The position numbers and the translations under genes are program-made. A model generated the notes under the pieces. The model was not told the DNA's origin. It was given only the letters and a program-made list of their open reading frames with translations, and did no database searches. DNA of 64,000 nt from FCB group bacterium (lineage in GTDB: Bacteria > Zixibacteria > MSB-5A5 > GN15 > JAAZOE01). The stretch lies in the NCBI GenBank assembly GCA_024231695.1, contig JAAEQF010000591.1:1-64000 (forward strand), read 5' to 3'. Below, piece by piece: positions 19,601 through 29,920 of the stretch. Numbering within the stretch: position 1 is the stretch's first letter; each line of letters starts with the position of its first letter.

Positions 19601-20238
19601 TATTCAAAACGGTCAAAACCATAAGCGATTGCATCAAATGTATCAGGCATATTCGCCGCTGTTAAGTCATCACAAACACGCAATGTTAGTTTCTGCTTGC
19701 TTCCGGCGTCCAACTTTAACCCGTATGGCGGCATGATTTGGGTAAAGTTCATCACGCAACAGAACGCATCCACCTTCGCGTTTATGTCTTTCGCCGGTTT
19801 TATGTCAACCAGCGGACTTAACATCACCATGCCCATTCGCATAAAATGCCAGGACGTTTTCAGTTCTTCGTGCAGGTACACAGTGTCGTCGGGCCGCTCG
19901 TAGAAAAATTGGCACCCGTTCGTTAGAATATTGGTCGCGCCGAAGAACTTTAGTTTCGACCCGTCGTCCGATATTTCGAAGTTGACCGCTGTTATGTACC
20001 GGTCGTTGTCATTGTCTGCCTGAACCCAAAAATCAACGTTTGTAGTGGACCCGTCCACAAGCATGTCCTCGTCGCCGTCAGACGTACCGTCGTCGGTGAG
20101 GTATTGCCGGTAAATCTTGTTCTTCTGCGGGAGCAGCGGGGGGCAGGTAAACTGGGTTACGAGTAAAGCGTTCTCGTTGTTAACGTGCGCCTGTTTGCCG
20201 CTACCCAACCCGTCTATGATTCTTGCGAATATACCCAT
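19600..20238 (-). CDS. structural protein with DGxGxG...ENxL N-terminal motif
   Basis: MGIFARIIDGLGSGKQAHVNNENALLV. Confidence 0.55.
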   Translation of the reverse strand: MGIFARIIDGLGSGKQAHVNNENALLVTQFTCPPLLPQKNKIYRQYLTDDGTSDGDEDMLVDGSTTNVDFWVQADNDNDRYITAVNFEISDDGSKLKFFGATNILTNGCQFFYERPDDTVYLHEELKTSWHFMRMGMVMLSPLVDIKPAKDINAKVDAFCCVMNFTQIMPPYGLKLDAGSKQKLTLRVCDDLTAANMPDTFDAIAYGFDRFE

Positions 20239-20780
20239 TATTTCGCCGTGTGGTAGTACCCTTTGAAAGTCACTCCCGTATAGCCCGTCGCTACCGTGTC
20301 AACTGCTATAACGTCCTTGTACCCAAGAACGATAGCGCCTTCTATCGGTAGAATCGCCGTCCCGCCAGCAACTATGGACCCGTTGGCGATAATGTTCGCC
20401 TGTGTGCCGGTGGTTTCGTCTTGCCAACACTTGGCAGAAGCGGTTCTCCCCGACTTCCGGTTCAGGTTCGTCCCGGTAATCGCAGTCCCGGTAGCTGCGC
20501 CGCCGTCCGCTGGGGAATGCACCACGAACCGGGTGGTCTTATCGGACATGAAAAGCACCTTGTCGATAACAAGGTTCTCTGTCGTAGAGTCGTTCCGTAG
20601 CCACAAAATCGTATCGTTCGCCGCGCAACTGTACGCAGTTGTCCAAGTGTACGCACGTTCGTTGACTTCCGATTCGTAACTGGATTCTGATTCGGTCGTG
20701 CAATACGCACGAAGTTTGTTCTCGCTCGTTACAGCGGCAGAGTACCCGCCACCTGCGCCATCGCCTATTAGAATACTCAT
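20238..20780 (-). CDS. structural protein with DGxGxG...ENxL N-terminal motif
   Basis: MSILIGDGAGGGYSAAVTSENKLRAY. Confidence 0.55.
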   Translation of the reverse strand: MSILIGDGAGGGYSAAVTSENKLRAYCTTESESSYESEVNERAYTWTTAYSCAANDTILWLRNDSTTENLVIDKVLFMSDKTTRFVVHSPADGGAATGTAITGTNLNRKSGRTASAKCWQDETTGTQANIIANGSIVAGGTAILPIEGAIVLGYKDVIAVDTVATGYTGVTFKGYYHTAK

Positions 20781-21334
20781 TATGCCCCCTCACCGTGATA
20801 GTGGAATACCATCGTACCGGCAACATCGACAGACCCGCTGACAACGTAGATGGTTAACGTCAGATTTTTTGGCAGAACAATGTCCTGTTCGAAATTGAAC
20901 ATCTCGCTTGCAGTAGAAGTAAGCCAGTATTTTTCCACTACGGACCCGCCGCTCAACCCGGTAATGTCCGTGCCGTGTTCGAAAGTCCCCTCCGCAGCGT
21001 TGGAACTCCCGGCGTTGTTGTTCACAGGAGTAATCGTAGTCCCGCTCGCAGGAGTCCCGGTGTCGCCTATTTTAATTTGCACCTGTTCTGCGCTTGCCAC
21101 CCGGAACCAGAAACCTTCCACAATTAGATCGGTATCGCTATCATTTTTCGCGTAAAAAATGCAGTCCCCTGCACCCGTAGCGGTCTTATTGAATAGGACA
21201 TGGTACGCCTGTTTCTCGTCGTGGTTCGAATGATGCTCCACCGATTCGCAAACAGACCAACAATCGAGCATATTTTCGTCGTTAACTTTAGCGAGATACC
21301 CCTTGCCTGTGCCATCCTTAATCGTTTCAGCCAT
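20780..21334 (-). CDS. structural protein with DGxGxG...ENxL N-terminal motif
   Basis: MAETIKDGTGKGYLAKVNDENMLDCW. Confidence 0.55.
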   Translation of the reverse strand: MAETIKDGTGKGYLAKVNDENMLDCWSVCESVEHHSNHDEKQAYHVLFNKTATGAGDCIFYAKNDSDTDLIVEGFWFRVASAEQVQIKIGDTGTPASGTTITPVNNNAGSSNAAEGTFEHGTDITGLSGGSVVEKYWLTSTASEMFNFEQDIVLPKNLTLTIYVVSGSVDVAGTMVFHYHGEGA

Positions 21335-21599
21335 TTATATCTTCCTTGCTAATCATGTTGTCTGTCAAGATAGACAGTTGGAAGTTCATGATTTTTAATT
21401 GTTTGATGATTTCGTCCGCTTGGCCGAAGGAAACGGTTAGGGGGTATCGCCCCGAAACGTCCCCCATTGCTACCCCGTCTTCGCCCAGAGTTAGTTTCAC
21501 ACGCTGGTACGCTACATCGTCTATGTTGTCAGCGGCAATTACAACGCCGTCTGCGGGAGTCGCCGGGGCATCGTCTTGATAGGTTACGTTGTCGCTCAT
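21327..21599 (-). CDS. hypothetical phage protein (90 aa)
   Basis: ...VKLTLGEDGVAMGDVSGRYPLTVSF; collinear. Confidence 0.5.
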   Translation of the reverse strand: MSDNVTYQDDAPATPADGVVIAADNIDDVAYQRVKLTLGEDGVAMGDVSGRYPLTVSFGQADEIIKQLKIMNFQLSILTDNMISKEDING

Positions 21600-21931
21600 T
21601 TCAACCTTTCCGCTGTGACTTCTTTAATTCTGCCGGTACTGTCTCTCTCAATCGAAAATTTCCATTTTGTGGAACCATTATTGTCCACAGTTATGTTCGG
21701 TGTCACGGTCACTTCGGCTGGTTCAATTTTCACTATCGGTTGAAGTTGTTTGTCCCCGGCCCCCATTTTCTTTGCGATACCGTCCAAAGCGTAAGATATA
21801 GAAAGCAAAGCTGTAATGTTTGGGTCGCCCTTTTTCTTGGTGGGCTTTTCTACTTTGGGTTGTGAAATCTTCCCTTCTCGCAGCAGCCGATTTATTTCTT
21901 TTTGAGATAATTCCATTAGCCCGTCACGCAA
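21596..21931 (-). CDS. hypothetical phage protein (111 aa)
   Basis: ends WKFSIERDSTGRIKEVTAERLK. Confidence 0.5.
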   Translation of the reverse strand: MRDGLMELSQKEINRLLREGKISQPKVEKPTKKKGDPNITALLSISYALDGIAKKMGAGDKQLQPIVKIEPAEVTVTPNITVDNNGSTKWKFSIERDSTGRIKEVTAERLK

Positions 21932-24180
21932 TTCATTATTTTTTCAAGTGCCGCTTTTTTCTTTTCCAAGGTTTCAAGCGCCGTGTGCGCGTCAGTCGTT
22001 TCCGGTCCCGTCCGGGGGTAGACCTTGCCGTCCGGTCCCTTCACTTGGGAAGAATCCATCTCGTCCAGTTCTACCGTGACCCCGCTGAGTTGTTCTTTGG
22101 TGTACCCAGGTGCCGTTTCTGAGCCTTTAACCTCCGGGGTAATGGTAGGGGTAGGGGTAGGCTCTGCGGTGCGCTTCTGGGCGCTCCTGGGGGGCTTCTC
22201 GCCCAATACTTCCCGTGTTTCAGCTTCGGTCAGAGTCACAGACGGTAGTTCGGTCAGACCTTCCTTCTGTGCCTTGGCAAGCCGGTGGTGCCCGTCGATG
22301 ATGAAAGATTCCCCGCCATACGTTCCGCGAATTACGGGAATAGACGTATCGGCTTTCTCCCTGCCCTTCTTTAGAACTGTAATCCCCACTTTACCCGGCG
22401 GGGGTAGCTTTGAAATGTCTTGCTGCTCAACATCCCGTGGAGCCGCGTTTAGAATCTTCTTGGCTTTCTGGATGTCGAACTGACGACCCCCGTATTCGAA
22501 TGTCTCCGGGTACGATTCATCAAAGGTGAACTGTTTTTGTTGTGGCGTAGTTGGTTCTTTGGTTTTAGCGAGAGCGGTATCTCTCTTTATGGCGGCGAGA
22601 ATCTCAGCGTCCTGAGAAACGTCTCCTTCGTCTAACCCCCACTCTTTGCGGACTTTCTTCCAACCGGGGTCAGTAACTTTTATGTCTTCTGCGCGTTGGG
22701 TTTTATCGAAAAGACCATGTTTTCTTGCGACTTCGTTCCAATCGGCTTGGTTTTCCGCAGCATAGGCTTTGGCATCTAAATCAACACGTTTCTTGCGCTT
22801 TGCTTCGTCTACCTTCCCCTGCGCTTCTTCACCGCGCTTTTGACGAGCCGTTGTTTCTTTTTCGACCTGTTCCCGTTCCTGTGCAATGTCCCGGTCGATT
22901 TCTTCTACAATGTCCCGCCGTCCCTGTTCGTCTTCTTGCTCGGCTAACAGGGCTTTACCCTTGCGCGATACAGACTCGTCCCGGCGCTCCCGGTCGAGTT
23001 CCTTCCGTAGAGCAATTTCCTTTTCGACAGCCGCATCAACCGCAGGTATCGGACCACCCGGCGGTGTCGCTTCAACGTCCGAAACTTCACGGTCTATTTC
23101 TTTCTGGGCGTGTCTTTTTCGTATATTCTCCCGCGCTGCACCTACCGGGGTCGGGGTTATAGTTCTCTCGGGAGCAGCACGTTCCCCACGGTCAGCGCCA
23201 AGAACGGATTCCATTACTGCCGCAATTTTGTCCTTGTTCTCAGCCATTTGCCGGGAAATTTCGTCCACGAAACGGTCAGTTTCTACCGGGTCTAAACCGT
23301 TTCTTTCCGCTCTCTCTTTGACTTCCCTTAGCTTCTTGGCTACAAGTTCCCTTTGTCGTTTTTCCGCATTGTTGAGCGCACCCCTTCCAGCACCCGCCAT
23401 GCCGCCCATGCCCGCGCCACCGATGATGCTTTCGATAATACCTTCGGTGAGTTCACGGGTGTTGTCGTAACCGTACTTGGCGATCATGTTCTGAGCAACA
23501 GTCTGGGACGCTTCTGTAACACCTTCACCAGCCCCGCCGATTAGAGCGCCCAAGCCAATGCCGCTTTTACCGCCCTTCAAAAAATACGATATGGGCAGAT
23601 ATTCAAGTGCAGCAGTCGCAACAGTTGAAAGCGCCCCGTAGGTACTCGCTTCCCCTATGCTTTTCCCTTCTTCACGCGCTTCTTCGTATTGCGGTGCGCC
23701 TTCTAAAAGTCCCAAAGCTCCTGCGCCCACAGCGGCCCCGGCCCGAACACCCAACGCCGCTGCACCAACACCACCGGCAACAAGAGAAGCCGCCAAGGAG
23801 GGGGCCGCTTCTGCTACAATACCGACCGCACGTTTGAATGAAGGGTTCTCCATGAACGTCCCGGCGAAAAGTTCTTCATCACCGGCGAACATCCCTTCCT
23901 GTGCGGCTTTATCCCAATAGTCGCTTGCTACGTCACCGGCTTCAGCCAGGGTTTCAGAACCAACAACTTCCCCCGCCCACCGAGCGGCAGAACCGACCCC
24001 ACTAGCTAAACCTTCGGCACCACGGACAACGCCCTTGCCGATTACTTCCGCGTACCCCGGTTCAGTGTCTTCGGGTTCCGGCAGTTGTTCGTCACGAAGG
24101 CGCTCGAACTCGTCGTACCACGCAGCACGTTTTTCGTAACCTTCAGACAAGTTTTCAAATGCTTCGTACCAATTAGTCAT
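21916..24180 (-). CDS. internal virion-type protein with Gly/Ala-rich hydrophobic N-half and ParB-like nuclease-fold C-half
   Basis: VIRGTYGGESFIIDGHHRLAKAQKEGLTELP (ParB-like). Confidence 0.6.
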   Translation of the reverse strand: MTNWYEAFENLSEGYEKRAAWYDEFERLRDEQLPEPEDTEPGYAEVIGKGVVRGAEGLASGVGSAARWAGEVVGSETLAEAGDVASDYWDKAAQEGMFAGDEELFAGTFMENPSFKRAVGIVAEAAPSLAASLVAGGVGAAALGVRAGAAVGAGALGLLEGAPQYEEAREEGKSIGEASTYGALSTVATAALEYLPISYFLKGGKSGIGLGALIGGAGEGVTEASQTVAQNMIAKYGYDNTRELTEGIIESIIGGAGMGGMAGAGRGALNNAEKRQRELVAKKLREVKERAERNGLDPVETDRFVDEISRQMAENKDKIAAVMESVLGADRGERAAPERTITPTPVGAARENIRKRHAQKEIDREVSDVEATPPGGPIPAVDAAVEKEIALRKELDRERRDESVSRKGKALLAEQEDEQGRRDIVEEIDRDIAQEREQVEKETTARQKRGEEAQGKVDEAKRKKRVDLDAKAYAAENQADWNEVARKHGLFDKTQRAEDIKVTDPGWKKVRKEWGLDEGDVSQDAEILAAIKRDTALAKTKEPTTPQQKQFTFDESYPETFEYGGRQFDIQKAKKILNAAPRDVEQQDISKLPPPGKVGITVLKKGREKADTSIPVIRGTYGGESFIIDGHHRLAKAQKEGLTELPSVTLTEAETREVLGEKPPRSAQKRTAEPTPTPTITPEVKGSETAPGYTKEQLSGVTVELDEMDSSQVKGPDGKVYPRTGPETTDAHTALETLEKKKAALEKIMNCVTG

Positions 24181-25543
24181 TGCGATATCTTAACTTCAGC
24201 TGTTCGCGGCGATAAAAACCGTCCCGTGCTGCTTCTTGAACCCCAGGTGCAAACTGTGTGCCTGTTTTTGTCTTCAAGGATACACCAGAAGACGGTTCGG
24301 CTTTTGGCGCGAAGTAGTCGTTCCCCTTTATTTGTTTTACAAGTCTCACAGCTTTTTTCGCTGTGCCTCTCGGCCAACCCTTCTCTATTGATGCTAAAGA
24401 ACCTTCCCCCCTCCAATCGTGATTCATAATATATGAGGCTAAACCAACATAGGTTTCAGGTTTATCACCGGGGGTACGCTTTAATGATTCGTCAACTTCT
24501 TTTTTAACTTTTGTATCAAACCAACCAGTATTTCCACCACCGGCGAAAAACCTTGCTGCGTTAGCGGTGTAGTCTGCCATATAGGTTTCGTACAGTTTTT
24601 GCGCCTTTACTTCATCTATCCCGATTGCGTTGCCGTCTGCGTCATATTTTGTCGCAGCTTCATTGGCCCGTTCTCGGTTTTCCTTACTCCCCTTTTGCAT
24701 ATAATCGAGATAAGTCTTGGCGTCCATCCCCCCATCTGACTTAGCACCTTTCCCGCCACCAGACTTAGTATCTTTCGGGACAGGTCTGTTATATTTCGGA
24801 TTCAAACTAGCAAGAATTTTCTGCCCAAATTCTTCCCGACTTCCCGTACCTTCCACGCCGTTCACCCGTGCGCGAACCCCACCATCCGGTAAATATTCTA
24901 TTTCCTCAATACCAAAACCATCGGGTCCAAGAACCTTGTCGATTACACCGTTTACCCGTTTTTCAGTTTGTTTGGGGTCATCGGATAGCCTTGCTTCTTT
25001 GGCTTTATATAACTTAGCCATATCCCCACCTAACATACCAAACAAACCCTCCCTCAACTTTCTTACATTTCCAAGGGAATTGCCACGATTAGCTTTTTCA
25101 TAATGTTCCAACATTTCTTCTGCGCGGATTTCTTCGGCTCGCTGGTCTTTCCCCAAACGGTATTCATCTAAGTCGTCTGCGTATTTCTTGTCTGCTTCTT
25201 GTTCGATAGCACTGCTTTTCGCATCTGAAAGTCTTATTTTGGCATCGGATTCTTTTCTTGCTTGTCCAACTTTGCGCTCTGCAAGAACGTCTTCCATCGT
25301 AGTGCTTCTGCCACCGGAAGGACCGATAGCGCGGGTATCACGCGGGCCACTTTTTGACAGCCCCCCCGAAGTCCCACGGGAACGCCCACGGGACGAGCGG
25401 ACAGTATTCTTGGGAAGGGCGGGAAAACCCGGTCCCCGTAAATATTCTGGCTGAGATTTCTCCCGCATTAGCCGTTCTTTTAAACCTGCGTTATACCCAC
25501 TTGTAAAATCGCTGCCAAGACTCATGTTTTTATCCCAATCCAC
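24173..25543 (-). CDS. putative internal virion protein (456 aa)
   Basis: lytic-type SAXYIMNH/Lys-rich coiled region; position between internal virion ORFs. Confidence 0.45.
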   Translation of the reverse strand: MDWDKNMSLGSDFTSGYNAGLKERLMREKSQPEYLRGPGFPALPKNTVRSSRGRSRGTSGGLSKSGPRDTRAIGPSGGRSTTMEDVLAERKVGQARKESDAKIRLSDAKSSAIEQEADKKYADDLDEYRLGKDQRAEEIRAEEMLEHYEKANRGNSLGNVRKLREGLFGMLGGDMAKLYKAKEARLSDDPKQTEKRVNGVIDKVLGPDGFGIEEIEYLPDGGVRARVNGVEGTGSREEFGQKILASLNPKYNRPVPKDTKSGGGKGAKSDGGMDAKTYLDYMQKGSKENRERANEAATKYDADGNAIGIDEVKAQKLYETYMADYTANAARFFAGGGNTGWFDTKVKKEVDESLKRTPGDKPETYVGLASYIMNHDWRGEGSLASIEKGWPRGTAKKAVRLVKQIKGNDYFAPKAEPSSGVSLKTKTGTQFAPGVQEAARDGFYRREQLKLRYRND

Positions 25544-26747
25544 CGGGGGCTTTCGCCGTCCCGATTGGTGGTTTTAGGCTGTTGATGTCGTCCAATTTAT
25601 ACCCGGAACCTTCCGGGGTGTTGCGCCGTATCGTCGTGTTAGTCGGAGCAGCCGCCCAACCGCCGGGGCTTTGCAGGTAGGACTGAGCCAAGGACATGGG
25701 TTGCTGCATCCCGCCCTGAGACAGAGACATGCCTACCAAACTCGATGCCAAACTACCGTAGGGTGCCGCCATCGTGTTCCCGTAGCCTAAAGCAAGTTGC
25801 CCTTGGTTCTGTGCTATCTGCGCCCGTAGCGCGTCATTTCTGGCGCGGTTCGCGGTTCCCAAAGCGATAACGTCTGCGGCAGACTGCCGGTACTGATTTT
25901 CGCCCCCGGCGATATTCCCCGCAATACTTGCGCCCAAGGACGGGTCGGCCATGCCGTGTAGTTGGGTTAGGTCGGCTTTGTACCGGTCTGACGCCAAGCG
26001 TTCGGCTTCGTTCCCCGCCCAAACACGGTTAAGCGCCATGCCTTGGTCTTGCATTAGGTGCTGATAGTTTGTCGGGTCCAAGCCGTAGGAAGACAGCCGC
26101 CGGTTGATTTCGTCCTGCTGTAACGCCTGTTGCCGCTTAACAGTACCTATCGCCCTTGCTCTCGCTTCGCCTTCATTGTACTGAATAGAGTCCTTGAACT
26201 TCCCATACGCTTCGGCACGTTCTGCCATAGACCTCTGTGCGTCGGCGAGAGAAGACTCTTTCAGACCTGAGAAGTCGGACTTGTACTGTTCGTAGTCCCC
26301 CTGAATTTGGTCGTACAACTGCTGCATTTCGGGGGTCATACGATCACCGGAACCGACAGCCGCATATGCGTCCTGCGAGTTTTGAATGGCGGTATTGAAT
26401 ATCCCCTGAGTGTTCCCCATCTGGGTTTGCCAAGCGCCGAGAAACGTGTTGGCTAGGGCGTCAAGATTACTTGAACCGCCACCCCGCCAAGCGTTCTGAC
26501 CGTACATGGAAGCGGATTGACCTGCGGTACGGCGTGCGGAGTCAAGGTTGAACTGGGCAGTTTCAGCAGCTAAAGTCCCTTGCAGTTGCCGTTGCAGACC
26601 CGGTGTCATGACAGGCTGCACTAGCTTAGCCATCTCCGTGTTGCCACGGCTTAGATGCCCTTGGTATCGGTTCCAGTTGTTCAGTTCCCGCTGGTTCTTT
26701 GCGTATCGTTCGTCAGCGGCTCGTTGTAGCACAGTCGCTACACCCAT
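25530..26747 (-). CDS. putative internal virion protein (405 aa, Gln/Ala-rich)
   Basis: position and composition. Confidence 0.5.
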   Translation of the reverse strand: MGVATVLQRAADERYAKNQRELNNWNRYQGHLSRGNTEMAKLVQPVMTPGLQRQLQGTLAAETAQFNLDSARRTAGQSASMYGQNAWRGGGSSNLDALANTFLGAWQTQMGNTQGIFNTAIQNSQDAYAAVGSGDRMTPEMQQLYDQIQGDYEQYKSDFSGLKESSLADAQRSMAERAEAYGKFKDSIQYNEGEARARAIGTVKRQQALQQDEINRRLSSYGLDPTNYQHLMQDQGMALNRVWAGNEAERLASDRYKADLTQLHGMADPSLGASIAGNIAGGENQYRQSAADVIALGTANRARNDALRAQIAQNQGQLALGYGNTMAAPYGSLASSLVGMSLSQGGMQQPMSLAQSYLQSPGGWAAAPTNTTIRRNTPEGSGYKLDDINSLKPPIGTAKAPGGLG

Positions 26748-27262
26748 TATTTACCCCCCATCAACTCCCGCATAGTACTTGCAACGTCCACTTTTTTTAT
26801 TTCCACGTTGCTTTCTATCTGTATTTCCCAGGTCTTGGCCCGATACCCTGTTTCAAACCGGAACGGCTTTTCGTTGTAGACCGTTACCGTGTCTTTCAAT
26901 TCGCCGTCACCGTACAATTTTAATGAGAGACTTTGGCTTCCGCTGTAGGTAGGTTCGTCCGGTACGACTTCCAGGATATCCCCGGCGATAGCGAAAGTAG
27001 CAAAGCAGAACCCACCGCCTAACGCACCCCCGCAATCGTCTACAAGTCCGGAACTTATCTTGTCCCGGTTTCTCGCAAGCGTGTCGTTACGGGTGTCCAG
27101 CAGGGTTTGGTGAGCAGCGAAATCGCCTTCCACAAACGTTACCTGCCCGACAGCGATAGTGCTTCGGGAGTTCCCAATGAACTTTCCGGACTCCCAAACC
27201 GCATTTGCAAATTTAGAATCCGAATCGCCTTCCCATTCGTAGATGTAATTGTAACGGCTCAT
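26747..27262 (-). CDS. hypothetical structural protein (171 aa)
   Basis: collinear ORF. Confidence 0.5.
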   Translation of the reverse strand: MSRYNYIYEWEGDSDSKFANAVWESGKFIGNSRSTIAVGQVTFVEGDFAAHQTLLDTRNDTLARNRDKISSGLVDDCGGALGGGFCFATFAIAGDILEVVPDEPTYSGSQSLSLKLYGDGELKDTVTVYNEKPFRFETGYRAKTWEIQIESNVEIKKVDVASTMRELMGGK

Positions 27263-27633
27263 TAGGCTTCAAAGCCGAATAGACGCACCCGACAAGTAGC
27301 TACTTCGTCTGTAGCACCCGTTTGCACCCCGAACACAGAACCGGCGGTAGGCATAACAAACACGGAGTTATTGTTTGTCAAGACTACGTTCATTGATGTG
27401 GCCGTGATACCGGTTGCAGACTTTCCAGTAGCCCAAGAAGTGCAACTATCTCCAACCCCGAAGTCCAATTTTGCCGTTGCAGCAGCAGCAGAAAAACTGT
27501 CCGCAATAGCGAAAACCGGGTACATCTCTTTGCCAGTACTCACGGTGTATAGCGTGTTTTTTGCTGTGGCCGACAAGGTAACAGCCGTAATCGTACCTAA
27601 CAGTTGTATTCCTTTTTCTTTTAATAGCGACAT
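27262..27633 (-). CDS. hypothetical structural protein (MSLLKEKGIQLLG...)
   Basis: ATG at 27633 preferred over the longer listed start, which overlaps 27635-27826. Confidence 0.5.
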   Translation of the reverse strand: MSLLKEKGIQLLGTITAVTLSATAKNTLYTVSTGKEMYPVFAIADSFSAAAATAKLDFGVGDSCTSWATGKSATGITATSMNVVLTNNNSVFVMPTAGSVFGVQTGATDEVATCRVRLFGFEA

Positions 27634-27634
27634 A

Positions 27635-27826
27635 CTAACTCCAAATTGGGTAGCCGTTGGCTGTGACGATACAACCGCCTTCGTCAACGACAAGGTTGTT
27701 AAGATACTCCATGAAATTTGAAACCGTGATACTCTTACTTGTCGCGGACGAAACAATGTATAAAACGTCCGTAGCGGAAGGGGCATCACCCACGGCAGTC
27801 AAGTCGGAAACTTTTGAATCAGCCAT
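27635..27826 (-). CDS. short virion-associated protein (MADSKVSDLTAVGDAPSATDVLYIV...)
   Basis: phage 'KVSDLTA...DVLYIV..SKSITVSN' pattern. Confidence 0.6.
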   Translation of the reverse strand: MADSKVSDLTAVGDAPSATDVLYIVSSATSKSITVSNFMEYLNNLVVDEGGCIVTANGYPIWS

Positions 27827-29476
27827 TTATTCCATCCACAAATAGTTGCCGTCTTCAGCCAGGATTAGATTGGTTCTGGACGAGTGCGGGGTTCCAGATT
27901 CCTGTAGAAGAACGGATTCGAAAAAATACACCCGGTACAGTTTACCGGATGTCGGCTCCACATAGGCGGCACTCGTGCGGGTGGTAAGCCTTGTAATCAC
28001 CCCTGTTAGAAGGTCTATGTTTAAACCGCCGTAAGTCCCAGACAATACACCCTTTTCGCTTGTCGGACTCGATTCGTAAAATAGAATGTATTTGTCGTCG
28101 TAAACAACGCCCTGCATGGAACTGGGAAGCAAGGCGCTCCACGCTTCCTTGTCGTAGTAGCCGTCTGTAATCAGCGCGGTTTCCCCCGAACTCGCAATCC
28201 GCACAACGCCGTTAGTCGTAGCGTATAAAGCCGTTTCCCGCCAAGTAGCCATTGAACGCTTACTCACGCACGGGTAGGGTTCGGGTAGTTCTTGCGGGGC
28301 AGACATTGACCCCGGATGCGAACCGTAGATTAAATAGGGGAAGTCGTTTGTGGCAACAACTAGCGTATGCCCTATCCCCGCCATTGCTACCGGTGTACCG
28401 CCGATGGTCGTCCGGTACTTTACCGGCCATGCATGAGGCAAGTTCGGTTCGCAGAAATAGATGTCTTTTTTTGAAGTCCCCGCGAAAAAGTTGCCAAGGG
28501 AAGTAATGTTCGCCAAGTCAACCGGGGGTGCGGCGTAGTCGCTACTTGGTAACACTGTGGATAGGTCTTCATCAACTACATCGTCTGTTATGGTGTTCGA
28601 ACTCCCTTCTTTAACAAATTGGTACGCCGCAGAATCAGAACTTGTGTTCGAACGATATAACCGTATTGTTACAGACGGAGATGCGACAGCTATAATGTCC
28701 CATTCCACGCATTCCCAAGTTACCGTACCGTCAACGCGGGTTGTCCCGACTTCGCTGTAATCTGACCAACTTCCCGGGTCGCCCGCTGACGACGTACCGG
28801 CGACAATGCACTTGTACACTCCGTTCCCGTCACCAGCACCACCCCAGCCGCCGGGTACAATCCAGTTGTCGGTAGTGTAAGCGAAACTATTTTGCCGGTC
28901 CATTTTCAGGCTTTCCATAACTACTTCATCGCCATCTTGGTGGTCTATGGCGGCAGACACAGGGCTTGGACCGGACTCTTCCCCCCATGATGTGACTATT
29001 GTGTAAACGTACACAACTTGTCTTACATCTCCACTCCCGCCGCCGTTATTTGCGTTCAGCGTAGGTGTCCAGGTAGGAGTGAACGATTCAATAGGGTAAG
29101 ACTTTTTGGGCATTTCGTCAGCGCCGGAAGTGGTCCCTTCAGTGGAACCCACCCCGGTTGTTGCATCGCTGTACCGGGTTTTTTTAGGGTAGCCGTCACC
29201 AGTAAAATATAGTTTATAAGTGGTATCACCGGCTACCGGGCCTTCCACAACGTCAACGTCATCGCCCCATTGCAGCCAATGCCCAGACCGGTAATAAAAA
29301 ATAGTGTCTACGTCCGCACCGCCGGTTAGAGCGTAAACGTTGTCTTCAGCATCAAACGCACGAAGGCTACCCCGGTGCAGTTTGCAATCATCGGCAGTCT
29401 GCGCTTCGTCCGGGTTCAACAGGTGCGGGGACCGGGCGGGGCGAAGACCTTTAAAATCTGTAAAAGAAAGTTTCAT
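27827..29476 (-). CDS. tail/stabilisation protein
   Basis: KLSFTDFKGLRPARSPHLLNPDEAQTADDCKLHRGSLRAF...; size and position. Confidence 0.6.
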   Translation of the reverse strand: MKLSFTDFKGLRPARSPHLLNPDEAQTADDCKLHRGSLRAFDAEDNVYALTGGADVDTIFYYRSGHWLQWGDDVDVVEGPVAGDTTYKLYFTGDGYPKKTRYSDATTGVGSTEGTTSGADEMPKKSYPIESFTPTWTPTLNANNGGGSGDVRQVVYVYTIVTSWGEESGPSPVSAAIDHQDGDEVVMESLKMDRQNSFAYTTDNWIVPGGWGGAGDGNGVYKCIVAGTSSAGDPGSWSDYSEVGTTRVDGTVTWECVEWDIIAVASPSVTIRLYRSNTSSDSAAYQFVKEGSSNTITDDVVDEDLSTVLPSSDYAAPPVDLANITSLGNFFAGTSKKDIYFCEPNLPHAWPVKYRTTIGGTPVAMAGIGHTLVVATNDFPYLIYGSHPGSMSAPQELPEPYPCVSKRSMATWRETALYATTNGVVRIASSGETALITDGYYDKEAWSALLPSSMQGVVYDDKYILFYESSPTSEKGVLSGTYGGLNIDLLTGVITRLTTRTSAAYVEPTSGKLYRVYFFESVLLQESGTPHSSRTNLILAEDGNYLWME

Positions 29477-29920
29477 TTAGGTGCAGGTCGCCACCCAGGT
29501 TGTCCCGGTGGCAGACGTAGATTTGTACCATTTAGTCGCAGTGCTGTCGTACCGGTTCTCTCCGAAATAAGTCGATGCGTCCGTAGTGGAAGCAAGTGCC
29601 GTGTAATCCCCCATCTGATAAAATGCTTCCCAGTTTGTAGCCGTTATCGCTTGATAAATTACAGACCCCCGTGGGAACGTCGTTGCGGTAGAACCGTCCT
29701 GCCCCCGCTGAACGTCCAGACCATCGGCAGCACTACTGTTCGTAATGCTCACCTTGATAATTTCACGCGAATTTGCGTTACGCAAAACAGCGAACATATC
29801 ACCGGTAGCGGCAGCAAGAAAATCCCCGTAGTCCCCTTCGTCAATCGAGACAGTCGTGGCGGCAGAAGTAACTGCTGCTGATAATCGACTCCGAGCGTTG
29901 TTTGTGTATTTAATCGCCAT
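29477..29920 (-). CDS. structural protein, paralog pair member 1
   Basis: C-terminus YFGENRYDSTATKWYKSTSATGTTWVATCT. Confidence 0.6.
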   Translation of the reverse strand: MAIKYTNNARSRLSAAVTSAATTVSIDEGDYGDFLAAATGDMFAVLRNANSREIIKVSITNSSAADGLDVQRGQDGSTATTFPRGSVIYQAITATNWEAFYQMGDYTALASTTDASTYFGENRYDSTATKWYKSTSATGTTWVATCT

